Of a DNA stretch of 64,000 nucleotides, positions 37,874 to 46,018 are shown piece by piece. Made by a program: the position numbers and the translations under genes. This DNA comes from G963704535 sp963704535 (lineage in GTDB: Bacteria; Chloroflexota; Chloroflexia; Chloroflexales; Roseiflexaceae). The DNA lies in the NCBI GenBank assembly GCA_963704535.1, contig OY969916.1, positions 5,704,001 to 5,768,000 on the forward strand, given 5' to 3'. The notes below the pieces were generated by a model. The model had not been told where the DNA came from, ran no database searches, and worked only from the letters and a program-made list of their open reading frames with translations. Position 1 is the first letter of the stretch. Each line of letters starts with the position of its first letter.

Positions 37874-39778
37874 CTATCGATACCCTTCCGCCTGTAAGTT
37901 GAACAGCCGCGCGTAGGTGCCATCGTGCGCCAGCAGCTCGTCGTGGGAGCCCAGCTCAGTGAGCCGGCCGGCGTCGATCACTACGATCTTGTCGGCCATG
38001 CGTACGGTGCTGAAGCGGTGGCTGATCAGCAGCGCGATCTTGCCGGCGGTCAGGTCGCGGAAGCGCTGGAAGATCTCGTACTCCCGCTCGGCGTCCAGTG
38101 ACGCTGTCGGCTCGTCCAGCACCAGCACCTCGGCGTCGCGCATGAACGCCCGGCCCAGCGCCACCTTCTGCCACTGCCCGCCGGAGAGCTCCTGGCCGCG
38201 CTCGAACCAATGGCCCAGCATGGTGTCGTAGCCGTCGGGCAGGCTGCGGATCAGATCGTCGGCGCCGCCGCGCTCGGCGGCGGAGCGCACCCGCTCATCG
38301 TCGTCCAGCAGGTCAAACTGACCATAGCCGATGTTCTCGCGGGCGCTGGTCTGGTACTGCACGAAGTCCTGGAAGATCACGCCAATGTGGGCGCGCAGGT
38401 CGTCGGGGTTGTAGGAGCGGATGTCGACGCCGTCGATCAGGATCTGGCCCTCGGTCGGGTCGTACAGCCGCGTGAGCAGCTTGACCAGCGTGGTCTTGCC
38501 GGCGCCGTTGGCGCCGACCAGCGCCAGCTTCTCGCCGGCCGTGATGTACAGGTTGATATCGCGCAGTGCCCACTCGTCGCGGCCGGGGTAGCGGAACGAG
38601 ACGCCGCGGAACTCGATGCCCTGGGCGATCTTGGCGGGCACCGGGCGCGGGTTGGGCGGGCCGGCCATGCCCGGCTCAAGGCTCAAGAAGCCGAACAGGT
38701 TGGTCATAAACAGGCCGCCCTCGTAGAGCTGGCCGATGCTGAACAACAACCCCTGGACCGTCCCCTGGGTAATGCGGCAGACGGTCAGGTACAGCGTCAT
38801 ATCGCCCAGCGTGAGCGCGCCGCCGATGGTCTGCACAATGATCCAGCCGTAGGCGATGTAGTAGCTGACCGAGGACACGCCGCCCCACAGCACGCTGGCG
38901 GCCCCGCGCCGGCGTATCAGCGACAACTCCAGGTGGTAGAGCTTCCAGAACAGGCCGTTGTAGCGGTTCAGTAGCGGCCCACCCAGCCCGAACAGTTTGA
39001 TCTCCTTGGCGGTGCTATCGACCGTCAGCAGGTATTCCAGGTACATCATGCGGCGCGACTCGGGCGTGTGGCCGGTGCGGTAGGTGTGGTACATGTTGCT
39101 GTAGCGCATCTGGGCCATCAGTGCGGGGATGGTGGCGACAATCAGGATGAGCGCGATCAGCGGGCTAAAGCTGATCAGGATCACGATAAACGACAGCAAT
39201 GTGATGGCGTTCTGGATCAGCAGGAAGCTGGTTTCGAGGATCGCCATGGGGCGGAACTCCGACTGCTCACGGGCGTTCTGGAGCTTATCGTAGTACTCGG
39301 CCTCCTCGAAATAGTGCAGGTCCAGGTTCAGCGCATGCTTCATCACCGCCGTGCTCATGGTGTGGCGCAGGCGCGAGCCGAGGATGTAGCGCAGGGCCGT
39401 CCGGCACTCATTCAAGATCGTGCCGATCATAATCAGGCCGAACTCCAGCAGCAGGAAAGGCAGCACCGCCTGCAAGCCAGCCTCCATGGTCTGGCGCACA
39501 TTGAGCGCCTGGACTACGGTATCGACGACCAGCTTGGCGACCCAGGCCTGCCCGGCCGGCAAGAAGGCGCCCAACAGCGTCACCACGCCCATGGCGATCG
39601 CGCCGGGTGGGTAGGCCTCCCAGACCAGCCGGAAGACGCGCGGGATGCTGCCGAAGACGGTGTGAACAGCACCAGAGCGCGGTGGGGGGCGGCCATCGGC
39701 AGCCATTTCTTCATCGCTCATAACACCGCCAGGTCCCGGTGGGGGGCGGCCATCGGCAGCCATTTCTTCATCACTCAT
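37874..39778 (-). CDS. ABC exporter, fused permease-ATPase
   Basis: A 634-residue half-transporter of the MsbA/LmrA type: six transmembrane helices (about residues 50-340) fused to a nucleotide-binding domain. Walker A is GANGAGKTT, the signature is LSGGQWQK, Walker B is VLVLDEPTAS and the switch histidine is in LISHRFSTV. It would function as a homodimer in the inner membrane and is the natural candidate to export the peptide. The N-terminus carries a tandem duplication, MSDEEMAADGRPPP twice; the first ATG (39778) has GAGGAAC before it and the second (39721) has none. It is last in the minus-strand operon. Confidence 0.92.
   Translation of the reverse strand: MSDEEMAADGRPPPGPGGVMSDEEMAADGRPPPRSGAVHTVFGSIPRVFRLVWEAYPPGAIAMGVVTLLGAFLPAGQAWVAKLVVDTVVQALNVRQTMEAGLQAVLPFLLLEFGLIMIGTILNECRTALRYILGSRLRHTMSTAVMKHALNLDLHYFEEAEYYDKLQNAREQSEFRPMAILETSFLLIQNAITLLSFIVILISFSPLIALILIVATIPALMAQMRYSNMYHTYRTGHTPESRRMMYLEYLLTVDSTAKEIKLFGLGGPLLNRYNGLFWKLYHLELSLIRRRGAASVLWGGVSSVSYYIAYGWIIVQTIGGALTLGDMTLYLTVCRITQGTVQGLLFSIGQLYEGGLFMTNLFGFLSLEPGMAGPPNPRPVPAKIAQGIEFRGVSFRYPGRDEWALRDINLYITAGEKLALVGANGAGKTTLVKLLTRLYDPTEGQILIDGVDIRSYNPDDLRAHIGVIFQDFVQYQTSARENIGYGQFDLLDDDERVRSAAERGGADDLIRSLPDGYDTMLGHWFERGQELSGGQWQKVALGRAFMRDAEVLVLDEPTASLDAEREYEIFQRFRDLTAGKIALLISHRFSTVRMADKIVVIDAGRLTELGSHDELLAHDGTYARLFNLQAEGYR
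39664..39778 (-). repeat. 57-bp tandem duplication at ABC transporter start
   Basis: Two nearly identical units encode MSDEEMAADGRPPP followed by GPGGV or RSGAV. The unit is 57 bp (19 codons), so the frame is kept and the start codon itself is duplicated. Confidence 0.85.
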
Positions 39779-39895
39779 ATGTTCCTCAATCTTAGAAACT
39801 GTCTGAAAAGGTCGATTTGCCGCTCGAAGTCCGTGGAGGAGAGGGATTCTTGAGGGGCGGCCCCCTCAAACTCCCCCTTTCCCAGAGCGGAGGCA
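39779..39895. repeat. Intergenic GAGGGG/CCCCTC palindromic element
   Basis: Contains AAACTGTCTGAAAAGG, then TTGAGGGGCGGCCCCCTCAA at about 39853-39872, then CTCCCCCTTT. It separates the monooxygenase gene from the transporter gene. Confidence 0.75.
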
Positions 39896-41275
39896 TCAGG
39901 CGCCGGCCATCATGCGCTCCACCCTCGCACCCTGCATCACGTGGTCGATGATGCTGTCGAGCTCCAGGCCATCTAGCTCCTCAATCCCAGCGACATCCAT
40001 GATCTGGTCGACCAAGGCGCGCTGGCGCTGATCGACGCGCAGGGCCTCGGCATAGGGTATGGACGTGAATGCGATCATCGAGTATAGCGTCGTGTAATGA
40101 TCGGGGTAGCGCTGGTGCAGCCGGCGCTCGATCTCCTTGCGCAGCTGAAAGCGCGTATCGGCCACGCGGTCGCGCAGCTCGACGAAGTTCTGCACGGCCA
40201 GCTCGGCGATCGCGTCGGTGTTGGGCCTGCGCCGGCCCTCGAACTCCTTGAACACGGCGTCCCAGTCATCGCCATGCTGCTCCATACACTGATCGAAGAC
40301 ACTACAATCCTCGAAGCCAGCGTTGGCCCCCTGCCCATAGTAAGGGACGATCGCGTGGGCCGCGTCGCCGATCAGCAGCACTTTATCACGGAACGACCAA
40401 GGCGCGCAGCGAATGGTGATCATGGAGTTGGTGGTGTTGGCGAAATACTCGTCGACCAGGGTGGGCATGTCCGCCAGCACATCGGGGAACGCTACCTGGA
40501 ACAGTTCGATCAGATCTTCCCTAGTGCGGATCGCCTCGAACGATAGTGGCCCCTCAAGCGGCAGGTGTAGAGAGAAGGTGAAGCTGCCATCGATATTCGC
40601 GAAGCCCATCAGCATGTAGTTGCCGCGGGGCCAGAAGTGGATGACATGGTTCTCCGAGATCCAGCCGTCTTTCCTGGCCGGGACAGTCAATTCGCGATAG
40701 CCATACTCAAGGTACTGTTGCGAGTAGTTAAAACGGTCGGTTTTTTGCAACTGCAAACGGATCGACGAGAACGCGCCGTCGGCCCCAAAGATTCGCTCGG
40801 CCGTGCGATAGGAGATGTTCCCGGACTTCAGGTTTTGGAATGTTATGGTGTTGGTCGGCAGATCGATGCCCAGGCACTTCTCGTGGAAGTGGAAGTCGAT
40901 GCCGTAGTGTTCCTTGGTGAACTGTAGGAGCAGCCGATTCAGATCCGAGCGCAGAACGGAGTAGAGCGCCTGGTTGTTGGAGCCGTACTGCTGAAAGGTG
41001 AGCTTGCCGGTGGTGTCGTGGATTAGCCGGCCGTAGACCGGGGTGGTCAGGCGCCGAATCGGCTCGCCGACCCCGATCGCATCGAGCGCCCGGAAGCCGC
41101 GGTCGCACAGGGTCATATTGATCGACGATTTGCTCGCCATGTACTCGGTGGCCAGCAGGTCGTCGTTCTTGTCATAGACCTGGACGTCGTGCCCTCTGCG
41201 CTTGAGGTAGATCGCGAGCAGCGCGCCCACCAGCCCGGCGCCGACGATAATCATCTTTTGCGGTTTTACATTCAT
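39896..41275 (-). CDS. FAD-dependent monooxygenase, kynurenine 3-monooxygenase type
   Basis: A 459-residue single-component flavoprotein hydroxylase. The FAD-binding start is MIIVGAGLVGALLAIYLKRR. KMO-specific stretches follow: KSSINMTLCDRGFRALDAIG, GRLIHDTTGKLTFQQYGSNN and ALYSVLRSDLNRLLLQF. The second FAD motif is VLLIGDAAHAIVPYYGQG. KMO adds a 3-hydroxyl to kynurenine with NADPH and O2. In peptide clusters such enzymes supply 3-hydroxykynurenine or 3-hydroxyanthranilate units. No tryptophan dioxygenase or kynureninase lies nearby, so the substrate may come from primary metabolism, or the enzyme may hydroxylate another aromatic amine. Soluble, though eukaryotic relatives are membrane-bound. 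Confidence 0.85.
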   Translation of the reverse strand: MNVKPQKMIIVGAGLVGALLAIYLKRRGHDVQVYDKNDDLLATEYMASKSSINMTLCDRGFRALDAIGVGEPIRRLTTPVYGRLIHDTTGKLTFQQYGSNNQALYSVLRSDLNRLLLQFTKEHYGIDFHFHEKCLGIDLPTNTITFQNLKSGNISYRTAERIFGADGAFSSIRLQLQKTDRFNYSQQYLEYGYRELTVPARKDGWISENHVIHFWPRGNYMLMGFANIDGSFTFSLHLPLEGPLSFEAIRTREDLIELFQVAFPDVLADMPTLVDEYFANTTNSMITIRCAPWSFRDKVLLIGDAAHAIVPYYGQGANAGFEDCSVFDQCMEQHGDDWDAVFKEFEGRRRPNTDAIAELAVQNFVELRDRVADTRFQLRKEIERRLHQRYPDHYTTLYSMIAFTSIPYAEALRVDQRQRALVDQIMDVAGIEELDGLELDSIIDHVMQGARVERMMAGA

Positions 41276-41292
41276 GGCGTTGTGGCTTCCTA

Positions 41293-41590
41293 CGCAACCC
41301 GTGGTGGAAAAGAGAGCTTGAGGGGCAACCCCTCAAACTCCCCCCGTCAGACGCAACCCGTGGTGGAAAAGAGATCTTGAGGGGCGACCCCTCAAACTCC
41401 CCCGTCAGACGCAACCCGTGGTGGAAAAGAGATCTTGAGGGGCGACCCCTCAAACTCCCCCGTCAGACGCAACCCGTGGTGGAAAAGAGATCTTGAGGGG
41501 CGACCCCTCAAACTCCCCCTCTTAGCCGCGATCCTGGTGGAAAAGAGATCTTGAGGGGCGACCCCTCAAACTCCCCCTTTTAGCCGCGAT
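41293..41590. repeat. Five-copy tandem array of a 58-59 bp palindromic unit
   Basis: Five consecutive units, each GTGGTGGAAAAGAGATCTTG followed by AGGGGCGACCCCTCAAACTC and a short CCC tail. Unit starts are at about 41301, 41360, 41418, 41476 and 41535. Each unit contains its own GAGGGG...CCCCTC hairpin. It is a local amplification of the intergenic element. Confidence 0.9.
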
Positions 41591-41597
41591 CCTGGTG

Positions 41598-41665
41598 CTC
41601 AGACCTGACAGGTCTTGGGGAAGGCATCAAAAGCGCCTGAGTCAGACCTGTCAGGTCCTGGTTGA
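41598..41665. repeat. Inverted repeat CAGACCTGACAGGTC, copy 1
   Basis: CTCAGACCTGACAGGTCTTG and its inverted partner CAGACCTGTCAGGTC enclose GGGGAAGGCATCAAAAGCGC. A close copy occurs at 44371-44437. Confidence 0.8.
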
Positions 41666-41677
41666 AAGGTGTTGGTC

Positions 41678-42943
41678 TTAGGCCGGGTCGACCGTCGGCT
41701 GCGCCACGACCGGCCTGAACTGCCGGTAGTACACCCAGTTGAACAGCGGCGAGGCCGCCAGCGTCGTCAGGATCGCCATCATCACCAACACGGTAAACAG
41801 CGTGGGCGTGATGATCCCGCGCTCAAGGCCGATGTTCAGGAGGATCAACTCCATCAGGCCGCGCGCGTTCATGAGTGCGCCGATCGCCAGCGCCTCGCGC
41901 TGCGGCTCGCCCTGCCAGCGGGCCGCCAGCCAGCAAGCCACGCCCTTGCCGAAGCAGGCCACCAGCAGCACCACCAGCGCGACGGCGATCAGGTAGGGCG
42001 TATTGATCAGCGAGATCCGGGTGTTCAGGCCGGAATAGACAAAGAACAGCGGCAGCAGCAGATTCTTGGTGACCGGCTCAAGCGACTCCTGGACATCGTG
42101 GGCGAAGCGGCCGCGCGGCATGGCCGTGCCGAGGATGAAGGCGCCGAAGACGGCGTAGATCCCGATCGTATCGGTGAACCAGGCCGCCAGCGCCACCAGC
42201 ATGAGCACGAAGGAGAGCATGCGCTCATCGACGCGGTTATTGCGCTCGGCGATCTCGCCCAGGCGCCGCAGCAGCGGCTTGCCGATCAGCAGCACGAACG
42301 CCGCGTACAGCACCCCGCCGCCGATCGCCGTGATCGCCAGGGAGGCATTGCCGCCGAAGCTGGAGACTACGATCGCCAGGAAGCACCAGGCGGCGGCGTC
42401 GTCCATTGAGCCGGCCGCCAGTGCCAGCGTGCCGAGCGATGTCTTGGTCAGGCCGCATTCATGGATGATGCGCGCCAGCATGGGGAAGGCCGTGATCGAC
42501 ATCGCCGAGCCCATGAAGAGTACCGCCTCCCAGCCGGCGACCCCCGACGCGAAGAAGGTCGGGTCGCCGGCCATGAACAGGGCCAGCACGCCGCCAAGGA
42601 TGAAGGGCGCCAGGATGCCGGAGAGCGACACCGCCGCTGCGCTACGCAGGCGCTGGCGGATCAGGCCGACCTCGAACTCGACGCCGATCAGGAACATATA
42701 CAACACCAGCCCGACCTGGCTGACGGCGTAGATGATGCCCATGGAGGCTTTCGGCAAGATCAGGCTCTGCGCCTCGGGCCAGAACAGGCCGAACAGCGAC
42801 GGCCCCAGCAATACTCCGGCGATCATCTCGGCGACGACCTGGGGCTGGCCGAAATACTTGGCGACAATGCCGACGAGCCGACAGGCGGCCAGAATGAACG
42901 CTAGCTGGAGGAAGAACAGGATGGATAGTTGGGTGTTCGACAA
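41678..42943 (-). CDS. Cation:proton antiporter (CPA2 family)
   Basis: A 421-residue integral membrane exchanger with about twelve helices (Na+/H+ exchanger domain), moving Na+ or K+ against protons. Characteristic parts are GQPQVVAEMIAGVLLGPSLF in the first helices, VLYMFLIGVEFEVGLIRQR, the ion-site region SMSITAFPMLARIIHECGL with ALAAGSMDDAAAWCFLAIV, and late MNARGLMELILLNIGLERG. No C-terminal NAD-binding (TrkA-N) domain is present. It starts at TTG 42943 after AGAGGAA. Its place between two tailoring genes is unusual; it may support self-protection or transport energetics, but could be a bystander. Confidence 0.88.
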   Translation of the reverse strand: MSNTQLSILFFLQLAFILAACRLVGIVAKYFGQPQVVAEMIAGVLLGPSLFGLFWPEAQSLILPKASMGIIYAVSQVGLVLYMFLIGVEFEVGLIRQRLRSAAAVSLSGILAPFILGGVLALFMAGDPTFFASGVAGWEAVLFMGSAMSITAFPMLARIIHECGLTKTSLGTLALAAGSMDDAAAWCFLAIVVSSFGGNASLAITAIGGGVLYAAFVLLIGKPLLRRLGEIAERNNRVDERMLSFVLMLVALAAWFTDTIGIYAVFGAFILGTAMPRGRFAHDVQESLEPVTKNLLLPLFFVYSGLNTRISLINTPYLIAVALVVLLVACFGKGVACWLAARWQGEPQREALAIGALMNARGLMELILLNIGLERGIITPTLFTVLVMMAILTTLAASPLFNWVYYRQFRPVVAQPTVDPA

Positions 42944-43047
42944 GATGGTTCCTCTTTCTCTATAAGGTTTCAGGCGACACGTTCCTACTTTACACTGGGG
43001 GTGGAGAGAGACTGAGGGGCGGCCCCCTCAACCCCCTTTTCAGAAGG
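42944..43047. repeat. Intergenic element, single decayed copy
   Basis: Holds TGAGGGGCGGCCCCCTCAAC and CCCCTTTTCAGAA at about 43012-43038, plus the ribosome-binding site of the antiporter at its left end. Confidence 0.65.
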
Positions 43048-44160
43048 TTAGAGCGCGCCGCGCAGCAACTGCTCGCGCTCGACCAACTCGAACAGGGCCT
43101 TGATATTGCCGCTGCCGAAGCCGCGCGCGCCCTCGCGCTGGATCAGCTCGCAGAACAGGGTCGGCCGGCCCTGCATGGGCTTGCAGAAGATCTGCATGAG
43201 GTAGCCCCACTGATCGCGATCGACCAGGATGCTCAACTCGCGCAACGCCGCCATCTCGGCCTCGATCGGGCCGACGCGCGCCTCCAGCATGTCGTAGTAG
43301 GTCGCCGGGGTGGCGCGAAACTCGATGCCGTTGGCCTGGAGCGCCCGCACCGAGGCCACGATGTCGCCGGTGAGCACCGCGATGTGCTGGGCGCCAGGGC
43401 CTTGATAGAAGCTCAGGTAGTCGTCGATCTGCGATTTGCGCTTGCTGGGCGCCGGCTCTTGCAGCGGGAACTTGATCCGGCCGGCACGGTCGCCCATGGC
43501 CCTGGAGTTCATGGCGCTGTAGTCGGTGGAGACATTCTCCTGGTGCAGCTCCACGAAGCCGAACACCCGCGCGTAGAAGTCCGACCAGGTAGCCAGCGTC
43601 CCAGCTTCCACGCACACCGCCACGTGGTCGATGGTGCTGAAGCCGACCGATGTGGCCGGCGGCTTCTGGATCGGTCGGTAGCCCGGCAGGAAAGTGCCAT
43701 TGGTGGTGTCGCGCTGGACGAGCGAGTGGACGGTATCGCCGTAGACGCCGATCTGGGCGGTGATCACCCGGCTGCCGGCGACCTCGGCTGCCACCGGCTC
43801 GGCCACGCCCCGCGCGCCGCGTGCGATGGCCTGCGCGAAGACGCCGGCCGCATCGTCTACCGCGAAGGCGATGTCTTTGACGCCGTCGCCGTGCAGCCGG
43901 ACGTGCTCGGCGATCGGGTGGTCCGGGATGAGCGCGGACGTCAGCACCAAGCGGATGTCGCCCTGCTCGATCAGGAACGAGATGCGGTCGGTTACGCCGG
44001 TCTCCAGGCCGGCGTACGCGGTCGGCGTGAAGCCGAAGGCCGAGCGGTAGAAGTGAGCCGACTGCTGGGCGTTGCCGACGTACAGCTCGATATAGTCGAT
44101 CCCCTTCAGCTCCTGAACGTCCTCTTCAATACCGGGGGCGGTGTTGGTTGCACCGATCAT
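43048..44160 (-). CDS. HPPD-family 2-oxo acid dioxygenase (VOC fold)
   Basis: A 370-residue Fe(II) enzyme with two vicinal-oxygen-chelate halves. ATG 44160 was chosen because GAGGAGAT precedes it; a longer frame runs into repeat DNA. The iron ligands appear as His179 (IDHVAV), His259 (QHIAVL) and Glu338 (LFCELIQR), with near-canonical spacing. The C-terminal helix block GYLMQIFCKPMQGRPTLF and RGFGSGNIKALFELVEREQ matches 4-hydroxyphenylpyruvate dioxygenase. The reaction would be hydroxyphenylpyruvate to homogentisate, or, if it is a mandelate synthase variant, to 4-hydroxymandelate for hydroxyphenylglycine. The residues look more HPPD-like, and no Hpg genes are nearby. Confidence 0.85.
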   Translation of the reverse strand: MIGATNTAPGIEEDVQELKGIDYIELYVGNAQQSAHFYRSAFGFTPTAYAGLETGVTDRISFLIEQGDIRLVLTSALIPDHPIAEHVRLHGDGVKDIAFAVDDAAGVFAQAIARGARGVAEPVAAEVAGSRVITAQIGVYGDTVHSLVQRDTTNGTFLPGYRPIQKPPATSVGFSTIDHVAVCVEAGTLATWSDFYARVFGFVELHQENVSTDYSAMNSRAMGDRAGRIKFPLQEPAPSKRKSQIDDYLSFYQGPGAQHIAVLTGDIVASVRALQANGIEFRATPATYYDMLEARVGPIEAEMAALRELSILVDRDQWGYLMQIFCKPMQGRPTLFCELIQREGARGFGSGNIKALFELVEREQLLRGAL

Positions 44161-44442
44161 GTTGGATCTCCTCATATACAACTTCACGTTAGACGCCATG
44201 CGGCTGCACCGCACCCTGGGGCATGAAAATGTGGGAGGAACTTTTTTTGGAGGGCGGCCCCTCCAAACCTCCCCTATTTTCACATCAAGTCTTATGTCGA
44301 GAAAAGGAAGAAAAAGTACCGCTCTGCCGAAGGCCGAAATCAGGTTTGGTAGATGACCGCGTAACTCCTATGCTCAGACCTGACAGATCTTGGGGAAGGC
44401 ATCGAAAGCGCCTGAGCCAGACCTGTCAGGTCTGAGTTGAAA
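44161..44442. repeat. Two repeat elements between dioxygenase and flavoprotein genes
   Basis: A variant palindrome (GGAGGAACTTTTTTTGGAGG facing CCTCCAAACCTCCCC, about 44231-44276) is followed by copy 2 of the CAGACCTGACAG inverted repeat (44371-44437). No gene is visible. Confidence 0.75.
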
Positions 44443-45999
44443 CTAGGCCACCTCCAGCGGCTGCTCGCGCCCGACCTGGCGCCGAAGGAACGCTTCGAGC
44501 GGGCGAACATAGTGCTCGGCGTGCCACTGGCCTTCGAGATCCTCAAGAATGTGATGCTCGTCGACCGCGCTGGACCCGGCGAAGCGGCGGATGACGGGGT
44601 GCAACTGCGGGTTGAGGTGCGCCTCGGCGGCCCCGATATGGCGATCGAACTCGAAGGGGTAGTCGGCGTAATCCGGCCCGTACTCCAGCGAGATCATGAA
44701 GTAGTCGGCGTGCCGGCCAAAGTCGGAGTCACGCACCAGGTCCACCGGGATCTCGGTGTAGTGGCGCCCCTCACCGCTCTGCTGATCCACGACGATCAGG
44801 TCGCACAGAAACCCCGGCTGCTGCCATAGCGCCGAGCTGCGATTGATCCGGTCGAGGATCGCGTCGCGCAGGCCATCCGCCGTCACGCTCACCGGCTGGA
44901 ACGGCCACGGCTGGTCGTGGTACTTTTGCTCCATGATCGTGTGGAGGATGCGGGCGTTATAGCGAAAGCCGTGGATAAAGGTAGATTGGGTCTTCTTGAA
45001 ATCGCGCATCTGGGTGAGGGTGCCGGCGAAGTAGAGATCCTTGATGTTGGTCAACTCCCACTCGCTGGTCTGGGCCGGCAGGCGGTCGCCGATCGCCAGG
45101 GCTGGCCGGCAGGCTTCGTCGAAGATCGTGGCGTCGAAGCGGAAGCCGGCGCACAGGATCACGCGGTCGTACACATACTCGCCCGTGGCACCATGCGCGC
45201 GGGTGAAATTGACCGTGACATGGAACTTGTCGTCGCGCCGCTCGATGCGCTCGATGGTGCCGTCGAGCAGGCCGTTCTGGGATTTCAACAGGTAGGAGTC
45301 TAGGAAGTTATTGTTGACGGCGCGCAGGTGGCCTGCATGGTGGCTCTTCCAGGCCAGCTTGAGCGGGTGCGGGCTGGCCAAGTGGATCACCGCCGCCGTC
45401 CCCATCAGGTTATCGGCCGTCTCGAACGCCGAGTTGCCTTTGCCGATCAGCAGCACACGCTGATTGACAAAATCCTGGGGATCAACCGTGACGTCGACGT
45501 ATTTCTCGGCCAACTCGACCCCTGGGATCGGCGGGACGTACGCCTGTGTGACGCCGGTGGCGATGATCAGGCGGCGGCAGGTGTAGGTCGTGCCCTGCGC
45601 GTCAACCACCGTGAACCGGTCCGGCTTGGCGATGCTGGCCACGCGGACGCCATAGGCGACCTTCAGATCAAAGCAGGCTGCGAAGTCGTTCAGATAGCGC
45701 ACGAAGTCTTCCGGGTGCGGAAAATAGGCTTTGCTATAGTTCTTGAATAGCATGTCGGGGTTGTCGCTGAGCAGTGAGTTCCAGTCCCAGCGCATGTTGA
45801 GTTCCGTATCGGCGTACCCGGTGTAGACCTTGTTGATCGAGATCAGCAGGCGGTGGCGCGGGAAGGTCTTGAAGAACGTCCCGGCCAACTCGCCCGCCTC
45901 CAGGATCAGGTAGTCGCGTCCGGCCTTCTCCAGGTAGTAGCCGAGTTGCAGGCCGGCCGGCCCCGCGCCGATGATCAGGTAATCGTGATAGGTCTCCAT
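44443..45999 (-). CDS. FOXRED2-like FAD-dependent oxidoreductase
   Basis: A 518-residue flavoprotein resembling the FOXRED2 branch of flavin monooxygenases. It starts at ATG 45999 after GGAGGA. The FAD motif is YLIIGAGPAGLQLGYYLEKA. The signature PRHRLLISINKVYTGYADTE and RWDWNSLLSDNPDMLFKNYS follow, both closely matching the human protein as I recall it. The second nucleotide fold is QRVLLIGKGNSAFETADNLM, and FIHGFRYNARILHTIMEQ occurs later. Such proteins appear in several bacterial peptide clusters, where the substrate is unknown; N- or C-hydroxylation of a residue is plausible. It lies directly behind the terminal NRPS (19-base gap), so it is part of the same transcript. Confidence 0.85.
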   Translation of the reverse strand: METYHDYLIIGAGPAGLQLGYYLEKAGRDYLILEAGELAGTFFKTFPRHRLLISINKVYTGYADTELNMRWDWNSLLSDNPDMLFKNYSKAYFPHPEDFVRYLNDFAACFDLKVAYGVRVASIAKPDRFTVVDAQGTTYTCRRLIIATGVTQAYVPPIPGVELAEKYVDVTVDPQDFVNQRVLLIGKGNSAFETADNLMGTAAVIHLASPHPLKLAWKSHHAGHLRAVNNNFLDSYLLKSQNGLLDGTIERIERRDDKFHVTVNFTRAHGATGEYVYDRVILCAGFRFDATIFDEACRPALAIGDRLPAQTSEWELTNIKDLYFAGTLTQMRDFKKTQSTFIHGFRYNARILHTIMEQKYHDQPWPFQPVSVTADGLRDAILDRINRSSALWQQPGFLCDLIVVDQQSGEGRHYTEIPVDLVRDSDFGRHADYFMISLEYGPDYADYPFEFDRHIGAAEAHLNPQLHPVIRRFAGSSAVDEHHILEDLEGQWHAEHYVRPLEAFLRRQVGREQPLEVA

Positions 46000-46018
46000 G
46001 GTTGTCCTCCTTCATCTT

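Noticed and set aside
41293..41590. Regular tandem array resembling a CRISPR
   Set aside because: The whole 58-59 bp unit repeats, without unique spacers, each unit has its own hairpin, and no cas genes are near. It is a tandem duplication.
41669..42409. Plus-strand frame opposite the antiporter
   Set aside because: His/Gln/Arg/Asp-rich composition typical of antisense GC-rich membrane-protein DNA; the minus-strand antiporter is clear.
43048..44160. 4-hydroxymandelate synthase for hydroxyphenylglycine
   Set aside because: Sequence around KFPLQEPAPSKRKSQID looks more like HPPD, no hydroxymandelate oxidase or Hpg aminotransferase is visible, and no A domain has an Hpg code. Left open but not called.
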